Source of the DNA: Myxococcales bacterium
GTDB lineage: Bacteria > Myxococcota > Polyangia > Fen-1088
DNA length: 8,453 nt
Assembly (NCBI GenBank): GCA_003157315.1
Contig: PMJE01000631.1
Span: 571-9,023 of the forward strand
Direction of reading: 5' to 3'
In this document: positions 1 through 7,566 of the stretch, in pieces
Layout of the letters: every line of letters begins with the position of its first letter
How positions within the stretch are numbered: the stretch's first letter is position 1
Made by a program: the position numbers and the translations under genes
The notes under the pieces: generated by a model
What the model was told of the DNA's origin: nothing
Databases searched by the model: none
The model's input: only the letters and a program-made list of their open reading frames with translations

Positions 1-240
1 CGGCCCAACACTGCCGGCCAGTCGACGGCCGGGGGCGTGGCACTGGGTGGCGCCGAGACGGGGGGGAATAGCGTCGGTGGGCAGCCGAACAAGGGAGGCT
101 CGATGTCGGCGGGCGTGCCAGCCGGTGGTGCTGGTGGCGCCGGGGGCTCGGCAGGCAAGGGCGGCACGGTAGCCACGGGAGGCACAGCAGCCGCCGGAGG
201 CACAGCAGGCACAATGGCCCCGGGAGGATCTACGTCGCCC
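1..240 (+). repeat. Low-complexity Gly/Ala/Thr-rich linker coding tract (GH2 N-terminus)
   Basis: Irregular GGx, GGTA and GGAGG units, encoded in frame with the GH2 catalytic region, run from the window edge to about base 240. Such linkers are common after the signal or lipid anchor of secreted myxobacterial enzymes. The tract is protein-level low complexity, not a perfect DNA tandem repeat. Confidence 0.7.
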
Positions 241-2358
241 TCATCGAGGGTGCGAACCATCACGCCATTCGACAACGACTGGTTGTTCAACGTGGGTGAC
301 CCTGCCAATGCGCAGACTACGACGTTTGCAGATTCAGGCTGGCGAAGTTTGAACGTGCCCCACGATTGGTCCATCGAGGGCGCCTCGCCGCCGAGCAATC
401 CATTTTCATCGAGCGCCGCCACGACCGGTCGGGGAGCGTACGCGCCGTCCGGAGTCGCTTGGTACCGCAAGCACTTCACTCTCCCAGCGGAAGCCTCGGG
501 CAGCAGAATCTATGTTGAGTTTGACGGCGTGATGGCGAATGCCTCCTTCTATGTGAACGGCACGCTTGTCGGCCAGCATCCCTACGGGTACGTGAGCCTC
601 CGCTATGACATGACCTCGGCGGTAACCTTCGGGGGCAAAGACAACGTGTTCGCCGTCCGCTCTGACACCAGCGTGCAGCCCGCTGAGCGCTTCTACACTG
701 GCGCGGGAATCTACCGCCACGTCCGCGTGATCGAGACCAATCCGGTACATGTGGACCAGTGGGCGACGTACATTCAGACTCCGGCGCCGACTACCACCTC
801 GGCCACAGTCAGCGTTCAAACCACCGTGATCAATTCCGGCACCACATCGCAGAGCGTGACTGTCCAGGGCGTGGTCAGCGATCCCAGCGGTATGGCGCTT
901 GCGCCGGTAACGACGCCCGCCCAAACCGTCGGGGCGGGCGCGAGGGTCAACTTCACTTTCAGCGTGCCCGTCAGCAATCCCCAACTCTGGGACCTCGAAA
1001 ACCCCAACCTGTATCAGCTGGTGGTCAACGTCCAAGTTGGTGGCAGCACAGTGGACGACGACGTTCAGAGCTTCGGGATCCGCGAGATCAAGTTCGACAC
1101 TGGTATGACCCTCAATGGCAAGAGCCTAAAGTTCCAGGGGGTTGCCAACCATCAGGACTATCACAGCCTAGGAATGGCACCCCCGCAACGAGCGATACAG
1201 CGCCGGCTGGCCCAGCTCAAGGCACTTGGGGTGAATGCCTGGCGCACAGCCCACGACCCGCCCAGCCCGGACTTCCTCGACATGACGGATCGCATGGGCA
1301 TTCTGGTCCTCGATGAGTTCGCCGACACCTGGACCACGACCAAGTACGCCGACAAGGGCGACTACTCAAAGTACTTCGACGTAGCCGTGTCCACGCCCAC
1401 CGGGATGCCGCCGCTGCCAGCGGTGACAGGGGTGAGCGATGCGACTGCAGTCTGGTACCAGGTCGACTTCACGGGCTGGATCATGCGCGATCGCAACCAC
1501 CCCAGTGTGGCTTTGTACAGTATGGGCAACGAGATCGGGCATGGCCTCAGCTATCGAACTCCCTACCTCACCAAGATGATCGCCATGAGTCACGCACTGG
1601 ATCCCTCGCGCAGTGACACCCAGGCACTGCAAAGCCCGGCCTCGATCGGCGATTATCCGGGGACGGAGACGAGCGATCTGCTTGACGTCTGGGGCGACAA
1701 CTATGACCTCGCCACCTGCCTCAAGGCTATGGTTCAAGTGAAAACGAAATCGGGATTGCTGACCGAATTCGGCACTGAAACCAGCACCTGGGCTAGTGTG
1801 ACTGCCAATCCTGGCCTGACCGGCGAGTTCATGTGGACTGGGGTTGACTATCTGGGCGAGGCCGACCAGGCGTGGCCCAGCATCGGCAACACTTCGGGCA
1901 TAATGGACGAGCTTGGGGGCGTGAAGGACCTCGGCTACCAGTGGCAAACCATCTGGGGTGCCCCCAAGACCACCCCGCCGGCCACTGGCACGACGGCGAC
2001 CCAGGTGGTGCTTACCGCCGACCACAGCTCAATTGTGACCGACTGGAACGACATCTCGTTCGTCAAGGCCACGATTGCGGATGCAGCCGGGCATGTCGTA
2101 AATAGCGCGTCCGATGCCATCACGTTCACCATCAGCGGTCCGGGAAACATTGCGGCCGTTGACAGTGCCAGCATGACCAACGAGAGCTTCCGCGGGAAGG
2201 TGCGCGACGCCTACCAGGGCATTGCCTACGCCCTGGTCCAGGCGACGGGACCAGGTGCCATCACGGTCACGGCTGCCGCGGCCGGGCTCACGGGTGCCAG
2301 TGCGACCATTCAGGCCAGCACCGGCACCTTCGCTCCTTGCTCCGGGACTTGCGACTGA
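1..2358 (+). CDS. Glycoside hydrolase family 2 (beta-galactosidase-like), secreted, 5' partial
   Basis: The frame is open from the first base, so the true start and export signal lie outside the window; the first start-like codon, GTG at 37, is inside a Gly-rich linker (1 to about 240). Then come a GH2 sugar-binding jelly-roll (about 250-735; motifs NVPHDWSIEG, WYRKHF, FDGV, GAGIYR), an Ig-like sandwich (about 740-1075) and a TIM barrel (about 1080-1950; SFGIRE, NAWRTAHDPPSPDFLD). The probable acid/base is the Glu of NEIGH (codon 1531-1533). The probable nucleophile is the Glu of GTETS (1777-1779), with the Glu at 1765 as a less likely alternative. The C-terminus (about 1990-2340) resembles the GH2 C-terminal domain 5. 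The family hydrolyses beta-glycosides, often beta-galactosides; exact substrate is not readable. The DUF4982-type domain usual between barrel and C5 seems absent. The linker suggests surface tethering, probably as a lipoprotein (inference). The gene sits 61 bp upstream of the beta-helix gene, likely in the same operon. Confidence 0.92.
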   Translation, partial: RPNTAGQSTAGGVALGGAETGGNSVGGQPNKGGSMSAGVPAGGAGGAGGSAGKGGTVATGGTAAAGGTAGTMAPGGSTSPSSRVRTITPFDNDWLFNVGDPANAQTTTFADSGWRSLNVPHDWSIEGASPPSNPFSSSAATTGRGAYAPSGVAWYRKHFTLPAEASGSRIYVEFDGVMANASFYVNGTLVGQHPYGYVSLRYDMTSAVTFGGKDNVFAVRSDTSVQPAERFYTGAGIYRHVRVIETNPVHVDQWATYIQTPAPTTTSATVSVQTTVINSGTTSQSVTVQGVVSDPSGMALAPVTTPAQTVGAGARVNFTFSVPVSNPQLWDLENPNLYQLVVNVQVGGSTVDDDVQSFGIREIKFDTGMTLNGKSLKFQGVANHQDYHSLGMAPPQRAIQRRLAQLKALGVNAWRTAHDPPSPDFLDMTDRMGILVLDEFADTWTTTKYADKGDYSKYFDVAVSTPTGMPPLPAVTGVSDATAVWYQVDFTGWIMRDRNHPSVALYSMGNEIGHGLSYRTPYLTKMIAMSHALDPSRSDTQALQSPASIGDYPGTETSDLLDVWGDNYDLATCLKAMVQVKTKSGLLTEFGTETSTWASVTANPGLTGEFMWTGVDYLGEADQAWPSIGNTSGIMDELGGVKDLGYQWQTIWGAPKTTPPATGTTATQVVLTADHSSIVTDWNDISFVKATIADAAGHVVNSASDAITFTISGPGNIAAVDSASMTNESFRGKVRDAYQGIAYALVQATGPGAITVTAAAAGLTGASATIQASTGTFAPCSGTCD

Positions 2359-2419
2359 GGCCAGCTGGCACCAAGAAATGGAAGACCAGTTGCAGACGAA
2401 AGGCTATCACGCGCAAAGG

Positions 2420-5008
2420 ATGAATGGACTGACGGGGGCGATAGTTCGCGCTTCGCAATTCGCGGCGTGGCTGCTCTTCGCGACCTTCGCCGTGCCCCGT
2501 AGCGCGTTCGCCGCCGATGGCGGATCGCCCGACGCGTCGGCGAACACACAGGCGACGTACTACGTGTCGCCCCAGGGAAGCGACTGCAACCCGGGCACTT
2601 TGGCTGCGCCGTTTCGGACGCTCGGCAAAGCCCGCGATGTCGTGCGGACAGTGAACAGCGCCATGACTGGCGACATTGTCGTTTACCTGCGCGGCGGCAC
2701 CTATCCCTTGACCAGTACGCTTGCCCTTGCTGCCGTCGACTCCGGAACCAAGGGCTTCTACGTCAAGTACCTAAATTACCCGGGCGAGACGCCCCTGTTG
2801 ACCGGCGGCCAACCCATCGGCGGATGGACAGTGTCTGACTCGACCAAGAACATATGGCAGGCCACGGGTGTGACGTCGCGGTTCCGCCAGCTCTACGTAA
2901 ACGGCACGAAGGCGACCCGGGCGCGCACGCCCAATCTGGGGACAGGAGGCGCGGCGAACTTCAATCGCATCACAGGATCCGACCAGACGGTCCCCAATGT
3001 GCAGGTCGCCAATTCACAGGTCGCGAACTGGGCCAATCTGACCAAGGTCGAGATGCATCTAATGATCAACTGGGGCGATGCAACCATGCGCCTGGCGTCG
3101 TATTCAACGACGGGAAGCACCGCTTACCTGAAATTCCAGAGTCCGGAAGCTGACATCTTGGCGCAAAGACCATTCCCAATTCTCGGATCCGTGAAACAGG
3201 CTTACTATCTTGAAAACGCATTCGAATTTCTCGATGCCGCCGGCGAGTGGTATCTGAACGAAACCACGAACACCCTTTACTACCAGCCCAGGAGCGGCGA
3301 AGATATGGCCACTGCAACGGTGGTCGCGCCCATGGTTGAGACCTTGGTCAGCCTCATGGGCACTTCCGCTGACACCGCGCCTGCGCATCACATATGGTTC
3401 CAGGGCCTGGCCTTCGCCCATTCTACCTACTTGCGGCCGAGCAGCTTCGGATTCTTGGACGGGCAGGCGGGACAGTACAATGTGTCGGCGACCGCCCAGA
3501 ACCAACAGTACGTGGGCAGGCCATCGGCCGGGGTGTTGGTCGCGAATGCGAACAACATATGGTTTGAACGAAACATCTTCACCCAGATGGCCGCAACCGG
3601 CCTCGACTTCAACTACGGCACCCACGACGACACCATCGTAGGAAATGTGTTCACGGACATTGGCGGCGCCGGGGTCTCTGTCGGCAAGTTTGTTCAGGAC
3701 GAGACCACCGAGTTCCATCTGCCCTACAACCCGAGCAACCCAAACGAGATCTGCACCAACGACACGATCAAGGACAACTACATCTCCAACGTGACCACTG
3801 AGATTCAAGGCAGCTGCGGAATTGCCTGCGGGTACCCGCGATCCATCGACATCGAGCACAATGAAGTTTCGAACGTGAACTACACCGGGATTTCCGTGGG
3901 GTTCGGCTGGACGGGCGCGGCGAACGCGATGACCGGCAATTTGATTAACTACAACAACATCCACGACGTCGTGAAGACTCTGGCCGATGGCGGCGCCATC
4001 TATACCCTGTCAAACCAGGGTTCAGGTTCCGAGATGGAGTACAACTACATCCATGATTTCCAGAAGTCACAGTGGGCTGACTACGGGGATCACGGCCTTT
4101 ACTTGGACGAGCAAACCAGTGGCTATACGGTCAGTCACAATGTGCTGGTCAATTGCCCCGCCATCAGCACCAATCACCCCGGCACCAACACGATGTCCGA
4201 CAATGCGGGAACGCTCGCGTCGACCATCAGTGCCGCGGGAATTGAGCCCGGCTACGCCGATATCAAGAAGAATCTGACGATTCCGGTTCCCACTTTTGCG
4301 GGCGGTGGCGGGACGAGCGGTACGTGCGCCAACACCGGCGGCGCGGGAGGGACGACCGGCGCTGGTGGTTCGGGCGGAGCGGGCGGATCGCCAAGCAGCG
4401 GGGGCGGTTCAGGCGGGGGTGGCGCCACGAACAGCGGCGGGGTGACCGGCACGGCTGGCGGGACAGCCGCGGGCGGCGCCAAGAACACTGGCGGCGCGAC
4501 GAACGCGGGCGGTGTCACGAACAGCGGCGGTGCGACGAGTGGGGGCGGGGGCATCGGCGCTGGCGGCGCGACGAGTGCGGGCGGAACCATGGGTTCCGGC
4601 GGTTCGACAGGTTCCGGAGGCGCAGTCGCACCCGGCGGCGCGGCTACGGGCGGCGCGGCTAGCGGCGGCGGCGGTGCGACCGGCAGTTTGACGAGCACAG
4701 GCGGGGCAGGTGCGAGCGGTGGGGCTCTGAGCGTGGGTGGCACTGCCAGCTCGGGGGTAACCGGGACTTCGTCGGGCAGCCAAGCGAACGCGACAGGAAG
4801 TGGATGCAGTTGCAGGCTGGGTGGGAATCTTGGGAGATCGAATTCTCAGTGGAACTTTGGCGTCTTGCTTCTCGGCTTCGCGTGGCTTGGAAAACGGCTG
4901 CTTCGCCGGAATGACCATCGATTTGTCAGAACCATGCAAGAGAGGCGCTGTCCGGCAATGCGCGGGGAGACTTTCCGATCGCGCCGCAAGATTCTCAAAC
5001 CCGATTGA
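2420..5008 (+). CDS. Secreted right-handed parallel beta-helix protein, GH141-like, with MYXO-CTERM-like tail
   Basis: The ATG at 2420 gives 862 residues and a convincing signal peptide (about 1-31, hydrophobic core AAWLLFATFAV, cleavage near AFA-A). An ATG at 2378 would add 14 residues and give an unusually long N-region; neither start has a strong ribosome site. The mature protein opens with YYVSPQGSDCNPGT, then APFRTLGKARDVV and YLRGGTYPL, the usual beginning of DUF1565/beta-helix carbohydrate-active proteins and GH141-like enzymes. Helical coils with Asn ladders follow (NNIW, HNEVSNV, NYNNIHDV, NYIHDF, HNVLVN). Asp523 (ADGGAIY) and Asp563 (LYLDEQ) are candidate catalytic residues. Residues about 625-791 are a Gly-rich linker, then Cys796-Ser-Cys798, a hydrophobic helix from about 811, and an Arg cluster, as in MYXO-CTERM tails that direct surface sorting. 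About 30 extra residues follow the Arg cluster. Likely acts on plant or microbial polysaccharide outside the cell; the substrate is unknown. Confidence 0.85.
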   Translation: MNGLTGAIVRASQFAAWLLFATFAVPRSAFAADGGSPDASANTQATYYVSPQGSDCNPGTLAAPFRTLGKARDVVRTVNSAMTGDIVVYLRGGTYPLTSTLALAAVDSGTKGFYVKYLNYPGETPLLTGGQPIGGWTVSDSTKNIWQATGVTSRFRQLYVNGTKATRARTPNLGTGGAANFNRITGSDQTVPNVQVANSQVANWANLTKVEMHLMINWGDATMRLASYSTTGSTAYLKFQSPEADILAQRPFPILGSVKQAYYLENAFEFLDAAGEWYLNETTNTLYYQPRSGEDMATATVVAPMVETLVSLMGTSADTAPAHHIWFQGLAFAHSTYLRPSSFGFLDGQAGQYNVSATAQNQQYVGRPSAGVLVANANNIWFERNIFTQMAATGLDFNYGTHDDTIVGNVFTDIGGAGVSVGKFVQDETTEFHLPYNPSNPNEICTNDTIKDNYISNVTTEIQGSCGIACGYPRSIDIEHNEVSNVNYTGISVGFGWTGAANAMTGNLINYNNIHDVVKTLADGGAIYTLSNQGSGSEMEYNYIHDFQKSQWADYGDHGLYLDEQTSGYTVSHNVLVNCPAISTNHPGTNTMSDNAGTLASTISAAGIEPGYADIKKNLTIPVPTFAGGGGTSGTCANTGGAGGTTGAGGSGGAGGSPSSGGGSGGGGATNSGGVTGTAGGTAAGGAKNTGGATNAGGVTNSGGATSGGGGIGAGGATSAGGTMGSGGSTGSGGAVAPGGAATGGAASGGGGATGSLTSTGGAGASGGALSVGGTASSGVTGTSSGSQANATGSGCSCRLGGNLGRSNSQWNFGVLLLGFAWLGKRLLRRNDHRFVRTMQERRCPAMRGETFRSRRKILKPD
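4291..4795 (+). repeat. Low-complexity Gly-rich linker coding tract (beta-helix protein)
   Basis: About 165 codons of degenerate GGA/GGT/GGS units (for example GGATNAGGVTNSGGATS) separate the beta-helix from the C-terminal sorting tail. At DNA level it is an imperfect array of ggcggy-rich units that vary in length, so it may be prone to slippage or length variation. The complementary strand reads as an artefactual Pro-rich frame. Confidence 0.75.
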
Positions 5009-5146
5009 GCACAGGCCTTTCGAACGCGGATTCTCTGCGTCGGAGAGCCCTCCCGTCGCGGGCAGCCACACCCACCAGCCGGCCAGATCGGGTCCGCGAG
5101 GCGGATCTGACTGCCGGCAGAGCGTCCTGAAAAGCGAGTCCCGAAC
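5007..5146 (+). repeat. 140-bp dispersed structured repeat, copy 1
   Basis: This stretch recurs at 7567-7706 in the same orientation with 132 of 140 positions identical and no indels. Differences are at 5012, 5020, 5033, 5059, 5064, 5072, 5140 and 5145, all transitions. Positions 5073-5139 are identical in both copies. Within that block lies a hairpin, 5078-5118: arms gccggc/gccggc (5078-5083 with 5113-5118), cagat/atctg (5084-5088 with 5105-5109) and ccgc/gcgg (5094-5097 with 5101-5104), with a 5-nt bulge left and a 3-nt bulge right. A smaller hairpin, cccg-tcg-cggg, is at 5052-5062. The element lies between convergent genes, and its first two bases are part of the TGA of the beta-helix gene. 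No transposase, attC core or long terminal inverted repeats are visible. The family is unrecognised. Confidence 0.85.
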
Positions 5147-5180
5147 CGAACGCCGAAGGGGTGGCTGCAAGCGGAGCTAT

Positions 5181-5591
5181 CTAGCGTGGCGGATCACGGC
5201 GCGCGATCAGCGCGTGAACCCGCCAGTCGCGCAGGTAGAGCCCGCCCCAGATCAGAACCGCGAAGTAGATCGGGAACAGTGTGTGGCTCAGGAGCGGATC
5301 GCCCACGCGGACGTGGGTCGCGATGGCGCCGCCCAGATAGCCGGTGAGCAATACCGCACCCAGCACCGCGGTCCGCGGGATCAGGTAGACGACCACGCAG
5401 ACGAGCAGGATCAGTCCGATGGCGGGCATCGTGCTGGGGGGATATCCGATCTGCGCAGCCGCCTTCATCACGGCCTCTACACGCAACAACTTGGTGGAAC
5501 TGTCGAACAGCAAGAACAGCACCGCCACGCCACTCATGATTCGCCCGACCCACAGCCGCTTCTTCGAGATGGGTACCGCTTGACCTTCCAT
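5181..5591 (-). CDS. DoxX-like family membrane protein
   Basis: 136 residues starting at the ATG read on the minus strand at 5591-5589, with a clear ribosome site (gggagga, spacing about 7) just upstream. Four hydrophobic segments are visible at about residues 13-30, 56-71, 74-91 and 105-121. The sequence FDSSTKLLRVEAVMKAAAQIGYP after the first helix and the GYLGGAIATHVRVGDPL segment are typical of the DoxX_2 (DoxX-like) family, and the length fits. These are small inner-membrane proteins, some related to quinone or thiosulfate oxidation, but most of this subfamily has no assigned reaction. It is the last gene of the minus-strand cluster, 35 bp from the end of repeat copy 1, and converges on the beta-helix gene. 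Confidence 0.87.
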   Translation of the reverse strand: MEGQAVPISKKRLWVGRIMSGVAVLFLLFDSSTKLLRVEAVMKAAAQIGYPPSTMPAIGLILLVCVVVYLIPRTAVLGAVLLTGYLGGAIATHVRVGDPLLSHTLFPIYFAVLIWGGLYLRDWRVHALIARRDPPR

Positions 5592-5684
5592 GGTGATTCC
5601 TCCCTGCCCTTAGATGCTCGACAGCGCGGGAGCACCTCAAAGAAACCGCGTGCGGAGCAATGGCACGCTCGCATCTCCAGTTGT

Positions 5685-5969
5685 TTATGGACAGCGCACC
5701 GGCGCGCTTGCCCGGACGGATCGGTACACCGCGATGGCCGCTTTCGGTTTGTCGAAATCGCCAGCCATGGAGACGTCTTCTCCGGCCCCAGGGGCCGACG
5801 TCACCGGTTGAAGAGAAGGAAGAAAGACGTACACCAAGGTGTACAAGATGCCGGTAACGAGCAGGGCTCCCGCACCGAATTGCAGCCGTCTCGGGTCCTG
5901 CATCAAGGCGTCGAATGTCCGGCGCGGTCTGACGACGACGCCGAGGTAGTAGGCAGCAAACGACTTCAC
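5685..5969 (-). pseudogene. Yip1-like membrane protein, N-terminal fragment
   Basis: A GTG start at 5969 is preceded by a good ribosome site (aaaggag, 5-base spacing) and gives 94 residues. The opening MKSFAAYYLGVVVRPRRTFDALMQDPRRL followed by one hydrophobic helix (about residues 31-51, ALLVTGILYTLVYVFL) matches, from memory, the beginning of bacterial Yip1-domain proteins, which are normally about twice this length with several more helices. The reading frame then goes off-family (from about residue 56) and stops at 5685. I find no further membrane helices in the other minus-strand frames before the DoxX gene, so the 3' part seems deleted rather than just frameshifted. It lies 50 bp after the SMP-30 gene. 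It could instead be a genuinely short single-helix protein, and the intact translation start leaves that open. Confidence 0.6.
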
Positions 5970-6019
5970 TGTCGCTCCTTTCAGGTGAACGAGACGAATA
6001 GATTACTAGATCGCCGCAC

Positions 6020-6997
6020 CTACGGCCGTCCTGGCGTCTGCATGGGCACCTCGTACACGGCGTGCGGCGTGGTTACGTAAAGCGTACGGCGATCGGCGCC
6101 GCCGAAGGTGCAATTGGAGGGTGGCGCTGGGAATGCGATGCGGCCGGCGAAGTAGCCGGAGTCGTCGAAGATCACGATGGCGCTCACTTCGGTGCTGTTG
6201 TTGGCCACGTAAAGCCGGCCGCGATCGTCGACGCAAAGACCGTCGGGCACGTGCAAGCGGGCTCGCGGATCGTCTGGGGCGGCGCCGAACGGTTCGGGGC
6301 TGCCCACGCTTCCATCCGCCGCCACTGGCAGTCGCCAGAGACGATCTTGGGTGTCGCTGCCAACGTAGAGCGTATTTCCATCAGGAGAAAGCACGACCCC
6401 GTTCGGCATGTCGACCCGGAACGCTACTGACAAGACACCGTCGGGCGCCAGGCGATACACCGCCGTGGCTGCGTGCGCGCCGGGACGCGAGCCCCAGGTC
6501 GTGTCACTGAAGTAGATGTTCCCGTCGCGGCGAATGGTGAGATCATTGGGCGCGTTCAACGGCTGGCCATCGGGCGCGCGTTCCGCAAGTACCTGGCGCC
6601 CTGTGGCCGAAACGCGCGCCAGGGCGCCATTCCAACGTTCGCACGCGACCAGGCGTCCCTGGGCATCGACACCCAGCCCATTGGTACTCGTCGGCGAACC
6701 TGGATAGGTGAGGATCGAGAATGCGCGCGTACGCGGATCGAAACGATAGATCTTGGCAGCCGGAGCATTTTGCTCGACCACGTCGGAAAAGATCAGGACG
6801 CCGTCGCTCGCGACCCAGAAAGGCCCTTCCAGCGAGACAAAGGCAATGTCGCTGGGAATGGCGCGAGGTGCGCCCGCGGCGAGAGATCCTTGAGTTGCCT
6901 TCATCTCTGGCGGTGGGCCGGAAGGGACCGTGGTTGCGCAGGTGACAAGGGACATCAGGGTGAGCCCCACGCCAACCAAGCAGATCCTTGCGAACAC
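6020..6997 (-). CDS. SMP-30/gluconolactonase-like beta-propeller lipoprotein
   Basis: 325 residues from a GTG at 6997 with a weak ribosome site (taggcgg, 5-base spacing). The N-terminus is a lipoprotein signal ending in the lipobox LVTC, so Cys20 should be lipidated and the protein placed on the periplasmic side of a membrane. The rest is a six-bladed propeller of the SMP-30/gluconolactonase/LRE type: LEGPFW (Glu57), STNGLGVD (Asn106), LNAPNDL (Asn151), DMPNGV (Asn199) and HVPDGLCVDDRG (Asp252). Glu57, Asn199 and Asp252 match the divalent-metal ligands known for the family, and Asn151 the substrate-side Asn, so the protein is likely an active lactonase or esterase. The substrate, perhaps a sugar lactone, cannot be read from sequence. 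Its start lies 9 bases after the glycosyltransferase stop, implying co-transcription and possibly translational coupling. Confidence 0.92.
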   Translation of the reverse strand: MFARICLVGVGLTLMSLVTCATTVPSGPPPEMKATQGSLAAGAPRAIPSDIAFVSLEGPFWVASDGVLIFSDVVEQNAPAAKIYRFDPRTRAFSILTYPGSPTSTNGLGVDAQGRLVACERWNGALARVSATGRQVLAERAPDGQPLNAPNDLTIRRDGNIYFSDTTWGSRPGAHAATAVYRLAPDGVLSVAFRVDMPNGVVLSPDGNTLYVGSDTQDRLWRLPVAADGSVGSPEPFGAAPDDPRARLHVPDGLCVDDRGRLYVANNSTEVSAIVIFDDSGYFAGRIAFPAPPSNCTFGGADRRTLYVTTPHAVYEVPMQTPGRP

Positions 6998-7006
6998 GAT
7001 CGCCGC

Positions 7007-7564
7007 CTACCGCGCCTCTTCTCGCGAGGTCAATGGCAGGCCCGCCGCACCCGCGCGCTCGTCGAGCAAGTGCTGATACATCTTCTTGGTGGTCTCGGCG
7101 ATGGCGGTCCAGGAGAAATGCTCTTCAACGCGTTTGCGGCCAGCCAGGCCCAGCTGCCGCGCCCAGTCCCGATTGCCAAGCACGCGGTTGATGGCCTCGG
7201 CCAAGGCCAGCGGGTCAGCCGGCGGCACCAGCAACCCGGTGGTCTCCGGCACCACGACTTCTTTGATGCCACCCACCGCGCTGGCCACCACCGGCCGCTC
7301 GCAAGCCATAGCCTCCAGATTGATGATGCCGAAAGGCTCGTATCGAGGGCAGGCAAACAGCACGGCGTTGCTGTACAGCTCGATGTACTGCGCCTCGCGT
7401 AGCAGGGTATTGATCCACACACAGCGCGGTTGCTCGGCAATCTTGGCCGCGATCTCCTCTTCGACGGCCTGTGTGTCAGGCGCGCTCGTGCAACACACCA
7501 GCTGCGCGCCTGGGGTTACGTGCTTCATGGTCTCGATCAAATGCACCATTCCCTTCTGTCGCGT
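7007..7564 (-). pseudogene. Glycosyltransferase family 1/glycogen synthase-like, N-terminally truncated
   Basis: About 185 residues form the C-terminal Rossmann half of a GT-B glycosyltransferase: TRQKGMVHLIETMKHV (the 'GRITRQKG' region that opens the second domain), then the donor-binding E-x7-E motif EPFGIINLE followed by AMACERPVVAS, GGIKEVV and TGLLVPPADP, and a C-terminal helix ending at 7010. The order and spacing fit GlgA/GT4-like enzymes that transfer from nucleotide sugars in the cytoplasm. The N-terminal acceptor domain (about 200 residues) is missing. Homology ends at the Thr codon 7562-7564, and repeat copy 2 begins at 7567. The frame stays open through the repeat to a GTG at 7708, but those 48 codons come from the repeat and its flank, not the family. 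An internal ATG exists at the Met of GMVHL. A protein without the N-domain would not be expected to be catalytically active. The stop is 9 bases before the SMP-30 gene. Confidence 0.85.
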
Positions 7565-7566
7565 GG

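Noticed and set aside
406..1035. 209-codon minus-strand open frame inside the GH2 gene
   Set aside because: The plus strand carries continuous GH2 motifs here; the reverse frame is His/Arg/Gly-rich and shows no domain.
4252..4743. Pro-rich 163-residue frame on the minus strand
   Set aside because: It is the mirror of the Gly-rich linker of the beta-helix protein; GGC/GGT repeats read as Pro/Ala codons on the other strand.
5078..5118. Hairpin as a plain rho-independent terminator for the convergent genes
   Set aside because: The stem is strong, but neither side has a T tract (plus-strand flank agagcgtcctg), and the sequence is conserved far beyond the stem.
5007..5146. Repeat as an integron attC site
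   Set aside because: The length and folded hairpin with bulges are suggestive, but there is no GTTRRRY core or matching inverse core at the ends, no integrase, and genes on either side do not form a cassette array in one direction.
5007..5146. Repeat copies as part of a conserved protein
   Set aside because: Differences in the plus-strand frame shared by both copies are mostly amino-acid changing, and each copy is joined to unrelated coding context.
4800..6080. 426-codon plus-strand open frame
   Set aside because: It runs antisense through the DoxX and Yip1-like genes and repeat copy 1, has Arg/Gln/His-rich composition and no domain; typical of high-GC shadow frames.
6473..7402. 309-codon plus-strand open frame
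   Set aside because: Antisense to SMP-30 and the glycosyltransferase, both with clear family motifs; the composition is Arg/Gly/Gln-rich with no recognisable fold.
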